DNA from: Selenomonas ruminantium subsp. ruminantium ATCC 12561
Lineage (GTDB): Bacteria > Bacillota > Negativicutes > Selenomonadales > Selenomonadaceae
Direction of reading: 5' to 3'
Length of the DNA stretch: 64,000 bases
NCBI RefSeq assembly: GCF_000424065.1
Contig: NZ_KE384126.1
Coordinates: 14,637-78,636 of the forward strand
How positions within the stretch are numbered: the first letter of the stretch is position 1; every line of letters starts with the position of its first letter. Positions 1 to 6,609 of this stretch are shown piece after piece. Made by a program: the position numbers and the translations under genes. The notes under the pieces are model-generated. The model searched no databases, had not been told where the DNA came from, and saw nothing but the letters and a program-made list of their open reading frames with translations.

Positions 1-69
1 AATATTTTCCTTCGCCATAGACAGGCTTGTCAAAAGCTGCGGAAAACATCACCAGCCCCGCCGGGCTTA
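1..69 (+). repeat. Palindromic array element, forward copy (left arm cut by window edge)
   Basis: This is the right-hand part of the 80-90 bp element seen again at 5689-6244 and 58939-59243. It holds the conserved core (CCTTCGCCATAGACAGGCTT followed by GTCAAAAGCTGCGGAAAA) and the right arm ending CCAGCCCCGCCGGGC. The conserved 3' flank CTTATTGCGTGCATTACA follows. The left arm lies outside the window. Function is unknown. Confidence 0.8.
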
Positions 70-101
70 TTGCGTGCATTACATAGCGGTGATGAAACTA
101 A

Positions 102-184
102 GGAGGGAAGGGGAGGCAATGGCTTTCGGCAGCGTTTGACAAGCTTGTCTAAGCAGACGAAAGTTATTGACTCCCCGTCCCTCC
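102..184 (-). repeat. Palindromic array element, inverted terminal copy
   Basis: This is the reverse complement of the family core (TTTGACAAGCTTGTCTAAGC in the middle) with G-rich left and C-rich right arms, GGAGGGAAGGGGAGGCAAT at 102-120 and ATTGACTCCCCGTCCCTCC at 166-184. The arms pair imperfectly, with two mismatches. It closes the first cluster in the same position and orientation as the inverted copies at 6381 and 59298. Confidence 0.8.
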
Positions 185-213
185 GCCTTGTGGCTAGAAC
201 TGCTGGTGAAAAT

Positions 214-242
214 TTGACAAAAATTGCTTAAGAGCGTAAAGT
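214..242 (+). promoter_or_regulatory. Sigma-A-type promoter
   Basis: TTGACA at 214-219, a 17-bp spacer and TAAAGT at 237-242. It lies 54 bp upstream of the GTG start of the small membrane protein gene at 296. Confidence 0.6.
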
Positions 243-295
243 ATTGTCTAGATATTCTTAGAGAAAGATTAAATTTTACGAGAGGGAGATGGACG

Positions 296-646
296 GTGAG
301 TCAACAGGGACGCCTGGAAAAAGGGATAGTGACATTATGCATTGCGGCTGTGCTGTTGTTGACACTGACCTGTTTGGCAGGGCTTTTTGTAGAGGATACA
401 GTGGGGGAGAAAAATCCGGTTGTATCGATGGTTACGGCAGCAGGGGTTAAGGAACAGCCACAGATTGTCGGTGGTTATGTACCGGAACATCATCAAGGGC
501 CGCCACCGCCCAGGCAGGAGTCTATCTTCCTTAGTTGGGATTTTATCAACGGATTGTTTGCGATAATCCTGGTGGTGGAATTTGTTGTTTTTCCCTTCTT
601 GTTCTGGTTGTGGTTTGGTAAGGACAAACGTACAGAAAGCAAATAG
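296..646 (+). CDS. Small two-segment membrane protein of unknown function
   Basis: I do not recognise this 116-residue protein. GTG at 296 is preferred over the upstream ATG at 224 because a GAGGGAGA ribosome-binding site lies just before it and the 214-242 promoter would leave no leader for 224. There is an N-terminal hydrophobic segment at about residues 11-31 and a Pro-rich stretch (GPPPP). A second hydrophobic segment at about residues 85-106 is followed by a short basic tail. The probable topology is two membrane passes with a loop of about 50 residues between them. It stands alone with its own promoter and a terminator shared with the convergent gene. Confidence 0.6.
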   Translation: MSQQGRLEKGIVTLCIAAVLLLTLTCLAGLFVEDTVGEKNPVVSMVTAAGVKEQPQIVGGYVPEHHQGPPPPRQESIFLSWDFINGLFAIILVVEFVVFPFLFWLWFGKDKRTESK

Positions 647-685
647 AGCATTGCCTCGTGAGTGAAGCAATGCTCTATTTTTATT
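641..685. terminator. Bidirectional terminator between convergent genes
   Basis: A 14-bp stem, AAATAGAGCATTGC at 641-654 and its exact complement at 667-680, is flanked by A and T runs. It overlaps the stop codon of the + gene and abuts the stop of the - gene, so it can serve both directions. Confidence 0.85.
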
Positions 686-2534
686 CGGATATATTTTCTT
701 CCGGAGCGCCGTCGGGGTCTTCGGTGAGTTTGTGCTGCCCAAGCATCGTGGTCAGGGTTTCGCGGTTAAAGCTATAGGTGAAGCTGGCGAAATCCTGTTC
801 CGGATTGTAGCGGCTGGAGGGGGCGTTTAGGAGCCCGCAGATGGTATCGTAGAGCATGTCGTTGGTAAAGTAACGGTGCTGATGCTCATAGAGCGCCGCC
901 GTATGGCGGGGCATGGTTTCCTGATACTGCGGGGAAATGTAGACCCAGAAGGGAATCCGCACCATGTCGAAGCTGAATACATCGGGATTATGGGAGATTT
1001 CCAAATTTTCGCCGTGGTCGGAGAAGTAGACCATAGCCTGCAGATTGAGGTGCTTTTGCGCATAGTCGTAAACCTGGCTCACCACATAATCGGTGTAGAG
1101 AATGCTGTTGGCATAAGAGGGCGTCGAGGTAGCCCGGGAATCCTCCTCCAATGTCTGGAACTTGTCAAAGGAAGCGGGGTAGCGGTTGTTGTAATAGATA
1201 TGGCTGCCCATGATATGCAGGACGATGAAATTATTTTTTGACGGGTCAAGCTGCTGAAGATAGGGCAGCAGGGATTCATCGTATTTATCGGTGAACGTGT
1301 AAGAATCGTCTGTCCAGGTGGCATGGTCAGCGGTTTTTGCCACCAGAGTGATGGCACTGTCATACTGGCCGTAGCGGCCCTGATTGCTGAACCACCAGGT
1401 TTCATAGCCGGCCTTTTTGGCCACATCGAGGATAGAGGCGGATTCAAAGAATTCCTTGCCATTGTACTGGCTTTGTTCTGTAAGCGCCCGCTGCAGTACG
1501 GGGACGGTCTGGGACCAGGAGGCATAAGCATTGGAGTAGCTGATAAAGCCAGGGGCATTGCTGCTCAGTTTTTCACTGAGCCAGGGGGTATCCTCAAAGG
1601 GAAATTGTGGCGTATAGGCTTTCATATAGTTGCGGGAAGCCGATTCGCCGATGATGAGGATAACGGTACCGGGAGCCTTGGCCGCCAGCGTATTTTCCGC
1701 ATCGATAATCAGGCTGTTGAACCGTTCGTCATGTCCTGTGCTATACTCCTGGGTCTGAGTTACGTAAGTGGTTACATCATTCCACAGTTCAGCAAAAGAG
1801 GTCAGAGGAAGGTAGAAACTATGTGCCCAAAGGGAGAGAAAGGTCAGCACGCCCAGCGTAGAAAGGCGCAGAGCGCTGGCTTCATAGTCCTCCGTGAGCC
1901 GGGCAAAATGCAGATGCGCCCGGTAAGCGAGATAGATAAAGAGAGAAAAGCCGGCGATAATGAGAAGCGTGGGGAAAAGCCCCAGATTGGACTGGATAAA
2001 GTCGATGCTCTCATTGTAGTTGGTCAGGTACAGGGCCATAAGTGAGGCCGGCGTCAGACAGTGCCAGAACAGGCAGTAGTAGACCCACTGGATAAAGGGA
2101 ATGGCAAGGCCGGCAAAGTTCAAGAGTGCCATAAATAAGGAACTTATCTTTACGTGGCCCAGCCGGGAAAGTACGCTTTCAATGCTCATCATGAGCACAA
2201 AAGCAGCGGTTCCCACAACGAAGTCGAAACAGATTTTTGACGGATACCAGCCGGTGTTATAGGTCCAGGCATAGAGGAGTGGGAACGTCATGCTCCAACC
2301 CAAACTGGTCAACAGGTTGGGCAGAGCTGCCCGGCTGAAGATGGATACCCGCGTAGCGTACTGAGTAAGTATCAGAGCGGCGATAACCGGTATGAGAATG
2401 GGCATAAAGTACTTTGCCCCCATATCCTGTCCGATATCGATGTAAAAAGCGATAAGACAGCAGAAGTAGCTGGCCGCTGCCGCAAGACGGCGGATAAAGG
2501 CATCTTGCTGATTGCTGGTTATAGTCATAAACAT
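681..2534 (-). CDS. Phosphoethanolamine transferase (EptA/CptA-like, sulfatase fold)
   Basis: This 617-residue inner-membrane enzyme probably transfers phosphoethanolamine from phosphatidylethanolamine to lipid A or LPS core. About six hydrophobic segments occupy residues 20-245, followed by a periplasmic alkaline-phosphatase-like domain. Visible catalytic motifs are GES (E297, metal ligand), the SQTVP segment with the expected threonine nucleophile T343, HIMGSH (440-445) and SDHGE (505-509). The start is ATG at 2534 or ATG at 2528; an AAGGA site fits either. An LPS-modifying enzyme supports an outer membrane in this host. Whether the target is lipid A, core sugar or another glycan cannot be read from sequence. 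Confidence 0.88.
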   Translation of the reverse strand: MFMTITSNQQDAFIRRLAAAASYFCCLIAFYIDIGQDMGAKYFMPILIPVIAALILTQYATRVSIFSRAALPNLLTSLGWSMTFPLLYAWTYNTGWYPSKICFDFVVGTAAFVLMMSIESVLSRLGHVKISSLFMALLNFAGLAIPFIQWVYYCLFWHCLTPASLMALYLTNYNESIDFIQSNLGLFPTLLIIAGFSLFIYLAYRAHLHFARLTEDYEASALRLSTLGVLTFLSLWAHSFYLPLTSFAELWNDVTTYVTQTQEYSTGHDERFNSLIIDAENTLAAKAPGTVILIIGESASRNYMKAYTPQFPFEDTPWLSEKLSSNAPGFISYSNAYASWSQTVPVLQRALTEQSQYNGKEFFESASILDVAKKAGYETWWFSNQGRYGQYDSAITLVAKTADHATWTDDSYTFTDKYDESLLPYLQQLDPSKNNFIVLHIMGSHIYYNNRYPASFDKFQTLEEDSRATSTPSYANSILYTDYVVSQVYDYAQKHLNLQAMVYFSDHGENLEISHNPDVFSFDMVRIPFWVYISPQYQETMPRHTAALYEHQHRYFTNDMLYDTICGLLNAPSSRYNPEQDFASFTYSFNRETLTTMLGQHKLTEDPDGAPEENISE

Positions 2535-2608
2535 TCTTCCTTTATATATAATGAAAATCCACCGACAATTTTACACGAATTTAGCGGCATAGTCAATTTA
2601 TAGAAAAA

Positions 2609-2620
2609 GGACATGTGTCC
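2609..2620. promoter_or_regulatory. Possible operator: GGACA-TG-TGTCC inverted repeat
   Basis: A short inverted repeat lies in the 212-bp gap between the divergent transferase gene and the MarR-family gene. It could bind a regulator of either gene. There is no functional evidence beyond symmetry and position. Confidence 0.3.
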
Positions 2621-2682
2621 GAAAAAAGTATGATTTTCAGAAAAAAATCATTAAATTTCTGTATTGCGAAATAGTTTTATAC

Positions 2683-2711
2683 TTGACTTTTTGACAAATA
2701 TGTACTAATAT
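2683..2711 (+). promoter_or_regulatory. Sigma-A-type promoter of ohrR-like gene
   Basis: TTGACT at 2683-2688, a 17-bp spacer and TAATAT at 2706-2711, 35 bp before the ATG at 2747. The A/T-rich sequence around the -10 would be the natural place for autoregulation by the encoded repressor. Confidence 0.6.
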
Positions 2712-2746
2712 TATAGTTGTAAAAATTTAGAAATGAGGGAGTTCTT

Positions 2747-3211
2747 ATGGACAAAAAAGATTCATTGCGTTTGGAGAATCAGCTTTGTTTCCCCTTGTAT
2801 GCCTGCGCCCGGGAAGTCGTTAAGGCATACCGTCCCCATCTCGATGGGTTAGGTCTTACCTACACCCAGTACATTACCATGATGGTCCTTTGGGAAGAGG
2901 GCAAGGTCAGTGTACGGGATTTGGGCAGGAAACTTCATTTGGATTCAGGGACGCTCACGCCGCTTTTGAAAAAGCTGGAAAGCAAGGGATATTTGAAGCG
3001 GGAACGTTCTACGGTAGATGAGCGTGTGGTTATTGCCTGTATTACGGAGGAAGGCCGTAAACTGAAGAGGGCAGCTGCCAAGATTCCACAGGCCATGTCC
3101 CAGGAAATCACCGATTTCCCGATGGAAGATGCGCAGGAACTCTACCGGTTGCTGTATAAGTTGATTGGACTTTTAGAAGTCTGCAACAGCCAGCAGGACA
3201 CAAAAAGTTAA
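2747..3211 (+). CDS. ohrR: OhrR-type MarR family peroxide-sensing repressor
   Basis: A 154-residue winged-helix regulator. The N terminus (LENQLCFPLYACAREVV) closely resembles Bacillus OhrR. It keeps the reactive cysteine (C14) and both tyrosines that hydrogen-bond to it (Y18, Y28). The recognition region LDSGTLTPLLKKLE and a wing rich in charged residues (VDERVV) follow. OhrR proteins release DNA when the cysteine is oxidised by organic hydroperoxides. No ohr peroxidase gene is adjacent: upstream is a divergent LPS-modification gene, downstream nrdD. The regulated gene may therefore lie elsewhere. A strong GAGGGAG site precedes the ATG. Confidence 0.85.
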   Translation: MDKKDSLRLENQLCFPLYACAREVVKAYRPHLDGLGLTYTQYITMMVLWEEGKVSVRDLGRKLHLDSGTLTPLLKKLESKGYLKRERSTVDERVVIACITEEGRKLKRAAAKIPQAMSQEITDFPMEDAQELYRLLYKLIGLLEVCNSQQDTKS

Positions 3212-3223
3212 AATGCCTGTATG

Positions 3224-3255
3224 ACGGCAGAATCAGCGGATTCTGCCGTTTTTTT
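3224..3255 (+). terminator. Rho-independent terminator after ohrR-like gene
   Basis: The stem ACGGCAGAATC (3224-3234) pairs with GATTCTGCCGT (3239-3249) around a 4-nt loop, followed by seven T residues. Confidence 0.9.
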
Positions 3256-3289
3256 ATGCGGGAAAAGCTTTGCCTGTTGATTTTTATCG

Positions 3290-3318
3290 TTGCGTAAAGG
3301 TACGTTATTTGCTACAAT
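3290..3318 (+). promoter_or_regulatory. nrdD promoter with possible NrdR box
   Basis: TTGCGT at 3290-3295, a 17-bp spacer and an extended -10 (TGC-TACAAT, 3313-3318). The -10 is embedded in ACAATATATACCGT, which loosely resembles the NrdR-box consensus ACAC-AT-rich-GTGT. NrdR control is inference. Confidence 0.6.
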
Positions 3319-3362
3319 ATATACCGTTACGACATTAAATAACCACAAGATGTAGAGGGGGC

Positions 3363-5660
3363 GTGAGGGATTACCGCAAGATAGCGGTATCCATAGATAT
3401 GAACTTAAAAACAGTGACGAAGCGTTCTGGCCATACGGTGCCTTATAATCGGGAAAAAATCTACAATGCGATTTTAGGTGCGAATAAAGACGCTGGCAAA
3501 AAGATGACGGAAAAAGACGTGGACGAAGTAACCAGTCAGGTTGAATGGGATATTCAGGACCGGGAAAACGTCAGCGTTGAGGAAATTCAGGATATCGTAG
3601 AACAGGAACTCATGAAGTATGATTTCTACGATATTGCCAAGAAGTATATCACCTATCGCCAGAAGCATGCGGAACGCCGTATTGCGCAGAAACATCTCAT
3701 GTCTTCCTATAAGGATATTTTCTTTGCTGATGCCGTAGATGTGGATTCCAAGCGCGATAATGCCAATATCAATACAGATGCTTCCATGGGCATTATGTTG
3801 AAGCTGGGCGCTGAAGGAGCCAAGCACTTCGTGGATAATTATGTGCTCACCGATGAGTTCCGGGAAGCGGATAAGGAGAACTGGATTCATATTCACGACA
3901 AGGATTTCTCCCTGATTACGTTTAACTGCTGTCAGATTGACCTCTTAAAGCTTTTTAAGGGTGGTTTTTCCACGGGACATGGTTTCCTGCGTGAGCCGAA
4001 TTCCATTCGTTCTTATGCCTCTTTGGCAGCGATTGCCATTCAGTCCAATCAGAACGATATGTTCGGCGGCCAGGCCATCAACGCCTTTGACTATGCGATG
4101 GCCGATGGTGTGCGCAAGTCTTTCCGCAAGGCCGTTATCAGCGAAGCCCATAAGGCGCTGATGTACCAGTTTGATGAGCAGGATTTCGGTACGGAAAAAG
4201 AATTTAAGGCTGTGTTCAAGCCGGCTATGGATTTCAGCGCCTGCAGCTATACTGAAAAGAAGGAAGACCCACGGGCAGCTGAATCTGTACAGGCCATTAA
4301 GCAGGCACTGGAATGTGTGATGACTGACCATTATCATCTGCCTGTGGACGAATCTGCTCGTCTGGCACGCAATGTTTATCGTCTGGCCTGCGCTGATGTG
4401 GTGGAAGAAACCCATCAGGCCATGGAGGCGATGATTCATAACTTCAACACCCTGCACAGCCGTGCAGGTGCGCAGGTGCCGTTCAGCTCGCTGAACTACG
4501 GCATGGATATAAGTCCCGAGGGCCGTTTGGCTACCCGCGAGGTCTTGAATGCCATTTGGTCGGGGCTGGGCAACGGAGAAACGCCGATTTTCCCGATTTC
4601 AGTATTCCAGTTAAAGGCCGGGGTCAACTATAATCCCGAAGACCCCAATTACGATTTGTTCCAACAGGCCTGCAAGGTCAGTGCCAAACGTCTGTTCCCG
4701 AACTTCGTGAACATCGATGCGCCTTACAATCTGCAATACTATAAGCCGGGGGATTACAATTCCACGGTGGCTACAATGGGCTGCCGCACCCGTGTCATGA
4801 GCAATGTAAACGGCCCGGAAGAATCTGGCAGCCGTGGCAATTTTGCCTTTACGACCATCAACCTGCCTAAGCTGGCATTGGAAGCCAAGGGCGATATGGA
4901 CAAATTCTGGCAGCTTTACGATAAATATATCGAAATCAGCCATGATTATATCCAGGCCCGTCTGGCGGTGATTGCAGAAAAGCATGTCTACAACTACCCG
5001 TTCCTCATGGGGCAGGGCGTTTGGATGGACAGCGAAAAACTGCGTCCGGATGACAGCATCAAGGATGTGCTGAAACATGCTTCCTATTCGGTAGGCTTCT
5101 GTGGTCTGGCTGAGTGTCTCAAGGCGCTTATCGGCAAGCACCATGGTGAAAGTGCTGAGGCGCAGGAATTGGGCCTCAAGATTGTCGGTCATCTGCGTGA
5201 GCGCATGGATAAATATACGGAAGAAGAGCATATGAACTGGTCCTGCTTTGCTACGCCGGCAGAATCCACGGCTGGCCAGTTCCAGCGTTCTAACCGCAAG
5301 GTTTACGGCGTGATTGAGGGCGTTACGGACAGGGATTACATGACCAACAGTTCTCATGTGCCGGTATATTATCCGATTAAGGCCATCGACAAGATTCGCA
5401 TTGAGGCGCCTTATCATGCACTGGAAAATGCGGGTCATATTGCTTACATTGAAATGGATGGCGACCCGACGAAGAATGTGAAGGCCTTTGAACGTCTGGT
5501 GCGGGCTATGCATGATGCGGATATGGGGTATTTTTCCATCAACCATCCGGTGGACCGTGACCCAGTGTGCGGGTATACGGGGCTTATCGAAAATGAGTGT
5601 CCGCATTGTCATCGCAAAGAAGTGGAGACGGGGCGGTTCACGATTAAACGCATGAAGTAA
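3363..5660 (+). CDS. nrdD: Anaerobic ribonucleoside-triphosphate reductase, C-terminally truncated
   Basis: This is a class III ribonucleotide reductase large subunit (765 residues). It has an N-terminal ATP-cone (about 15-105) and a ten-stranded barrel with the first conserved cysteine (FNCCQID) and the thiyl-radical cysteine (MGCRTRV). The C-terminal zinc region is incomplete: VCGYTG and CPHCH are visible, but the first cysteine of the usual CxxC is Asp. The chain stops at FTIKRMK, where the family normally continues into the RxxGYL glycyl-radical loop and about 25 more residues. No GYL is readable in any frame before the repeat array at 5689. The start is GTG 3363 (AGAGGGGG site); ATG 3399 is possible. 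No nrdG activase follows. It is either an inactivated gene or one needing a radical domain in trans. Confidence 0.85.
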   Translation: MRDYRKIAVSIDMNLKTVTKRSGHTVPYNREKIYNAILGANKDAGKKMTEKDVDEVTSQVEWDIQDRENVSVEEIQDIVEQELMKYDFYDIAKKYITYRQKHAERRIAQKHLMSSYKDIFFADAVDVDSKRDNANINTDASMGIMLKLGAEGAKHFVDNYVLTDEFREADKENWIHIHDKDFSLITFNCCQIDLLKLFKGGFSTGHGFLREPNSIRSYASLAAIAIQSNQNDMFGGQAINAFDYAMADGVRKSFRKAVISEAHKALMYQFDEQDFGTEKEFKAVFKPAMDFSACSYTEKKEDPRAAESVQAIKQALECVMTDHYHLPVDESARLARNVYRLACADVVEETHQAMEAMIHNFNTLHSRAGAQVPFSSLNYGMDISPEGRLATREVLNAIWSGLGNGETPIFPISVFQLKAGVNYNPEDPNYDLFQQACKVSAKRLFPNFVNIDAPYNLQYYKPGDYNSTVATMGCRTRVMSNVNGPEESGSRGNFAFTTINLPKLALEAKGDMDKFWQLYDKYIEISHDYIQARLAVIAEKHVYNYPFLMGQGVWMDSEKLRPDDSIKDVLKHASYSVGFCGLAECLKALIGKHHGESAEAQELGLKIVGHLRERMDKYTEEEHMNWSCFATPAESTAGQFQRSNRKVYGVIEGVTDRDYMTNSSHVPVYYPIKAIDKIRIEAPYHALENAGHIAYIEMDGDPTKNVKAFERLVRAMHDADMGYFSINHPVDRDPVCGYTGLIENECPHCHRKEVETGRFTIKRMK

Positions 5661-5688
5661 GGCTCGGTTTACATCGATATACTAAGAC

Positions 5689-5767
5689 GCCCGGCGGCTG
5701 ATAATACTTTTCCTTCGCCATAGACAGGCTTGTCAAAAGCTGCGGAAAGCATTATCAGCCGCCGGGC
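5689..5767 (+). repeat. Palindromic array element A (forward)
   Basis: Arms GCCCGGCGGCTGATAAT and ATTATCAGCCGCCGGGC are perfect complements, enclosing the conserved core with GACAGGCTTGTC. The element starts 29 bp after the nrdD stop. The conserved downstream flank is CTTAATTTGTACATTACA. Confidence 0.9.
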
Positions 5768-5806
5768 TTAATTTGTACATTACAGCGATGTGCTAAGTGC
5801 TAAGGC

Positions 5807-5886
5807 GCCCGGTGGGGCTGGCAATATTTTCCTTCGCCATAGACAGGCTTGTCAAAAGCTGCGGAAAGCATTATCAGCCGCCGGGC
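5807..5886 (+). repeat. Palindromic array element B (forward, chimeric arms)
   Basis: The left arm matches that of element C (GCCCGGTGGGGCTGG) but the right arm matches element A (CAGCCGCCGGGC), so the arms pair poorly. This is the expected product of unequal recombination between neighbours, and it creates a perfect 119-bp direct repeat in this part of the array. Confidence 0.9.
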
Positions 5887-5925
5887 TTAATTTGTACATT
5901 ACAGCGATGTGCTAAGTGCTAAGGC

Positions 5926-6007
5926 GCCCGGTGGGGCTGGCAATATTTTCCTTCGCCATAGACAGGCTTGTCAAAAGCTGCGGAAAACATCACCAGCCCC
6001 ACCGGGC
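5926..6007 (+). repeat. Palindromic array element C (forward)
   Basis: The left arm GCCCGGTGGGGCTGGCAAT pairs with the right arm ending CACCAGCCCCACCGGGC. The core is identical to elements A and B. The 3' flank TTGTACATTAC is conserved. Confidence 0.9.
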
Positions 6008-6051
6008 TTTAGGTTGTACATTACCTGGAGATTACATCGTTGTGCTGAGAC

Positions 6052-6132
6052 GCCGCTGGGGCAGATAATATTTTCCCTTTGCTTAGGCAGGCTTGCCAAA
6101 CGCGACGGGAAAACATCATCTGCCCCAGCGGC
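6052..6132 (+). repeat. Palindromic array element D (forward, covarying core)
   Basis: Arms GCCGCTGGGGCAGAT and ATCTGCCCCAGCGGC are complementary. The core centre is GGCAGGCTTGCC instead of GACAGGCTTGTC, a paired change (A to G on one side, T to C on the other) that keeps the central stem. The 3' flank is CTTATTGCGTGCATTACA. Confidence 0.9.
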
Positions 6133-6163
6133 TTATTGCGTGCATTACATCGATATGTTAAGG

Positions 6164-6244
6164 CGCGCGGTTGCTGATGATATTTTTCCTTCGCCATAGA
6201 CAGGCTTGTCAAAAGCTGCGGAAAAACATCATCAGCACCCGCGC
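6164..6244 (+). repeat. Palindromic array element E (forward)
   Basis: The left arm GCGCGGTTGCTGATGAT pairs with the right arm ATCATCAGCACCCGCGC, with one mismatch. The core equals that of elements A to C. Beyond it, 6245-6380 holds AT-rich unique sequence in which I see no gene. Confidence 0.9.
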
Positions 6245-6380
6245 TTAGTACACAGCTTAAAATGAGAGGGAGCATTGTTTAGGCAGGGGACAAATGTGGT
6301 GAAAAATATTGCTATCTTCTGCATTTAGGCCAACAAGTATGGTTGCTTTTTCACATTGCAGCATTATAGATAAAACGTGA

Positions 6381-6463
6381 GGAGGGGAGGGGCGGCAGTG
6401 GCTTTCGGGAGCGTTTGGCAAGCTTGTCTAAGCGTACGAAAGTTACTGCCGCCCCTCCCCTCC
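6381..6463 (-). repeat. Palindromic array element F (inverted terminal copy)
   Basis: Perfect 19-bp arms, GGAGGGGAGGGGCGGCAGT at 6381-6399 and its complement at 6445-6463, enclose the reverse-complement core (GGCAAGCTTGTC). This ends the second cluster. The G-rich arm has four runs of two or more G and could form a quadruplex. Confidence 0.9.
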
Positions 6464-6609
6464 GTCTTGTAGGCGCGAATTTTTCTGTTAGAAATAGAAG
6501 GAAATTGTAATTAATGGTGGAAAATATTTATGAATAAAAGCTGTAAAGTGTTGCATAATTTCTAAATTTTTGTTATGGTTGTATAACGTATAGACTAGGT
6601 GGCGATAAT

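Noticed and set aside
335-742. 135-codon minus-strand frame overlapping the first small gene
   Set aside because: It crosses the bidirectional terminator and overlaps the 3' end of the transferase gene; no ribosome site or domain.
5600-5700. Programmed or accidental frameshift restoring the NrdD C terminus
   Set aside because: I read all three forward frames past the stop and found no GYL-like sequence, so a simple frameshift does not rescue it.
5909-6275. Reading frames of 84-96 codons on both strands within the palindromic array
   Set aside because: They run through element arms and cores that are repeated palindromes, lack good ribosome sites, and their products are just translated repeats.
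5689-6463. CRISPR array
   Set aside because: Units are 80-120 bp long hairpins with variable arms inside the repeat, without uniform short repeats and unique spacers, and no cas genes are present.
5689-6463. Integron attC cassette array
   Set aside because: No GTTRRRY/RYYYAAC ends, no cassette genes between the units and no integrase; the conserved part is central rather than at the ends.
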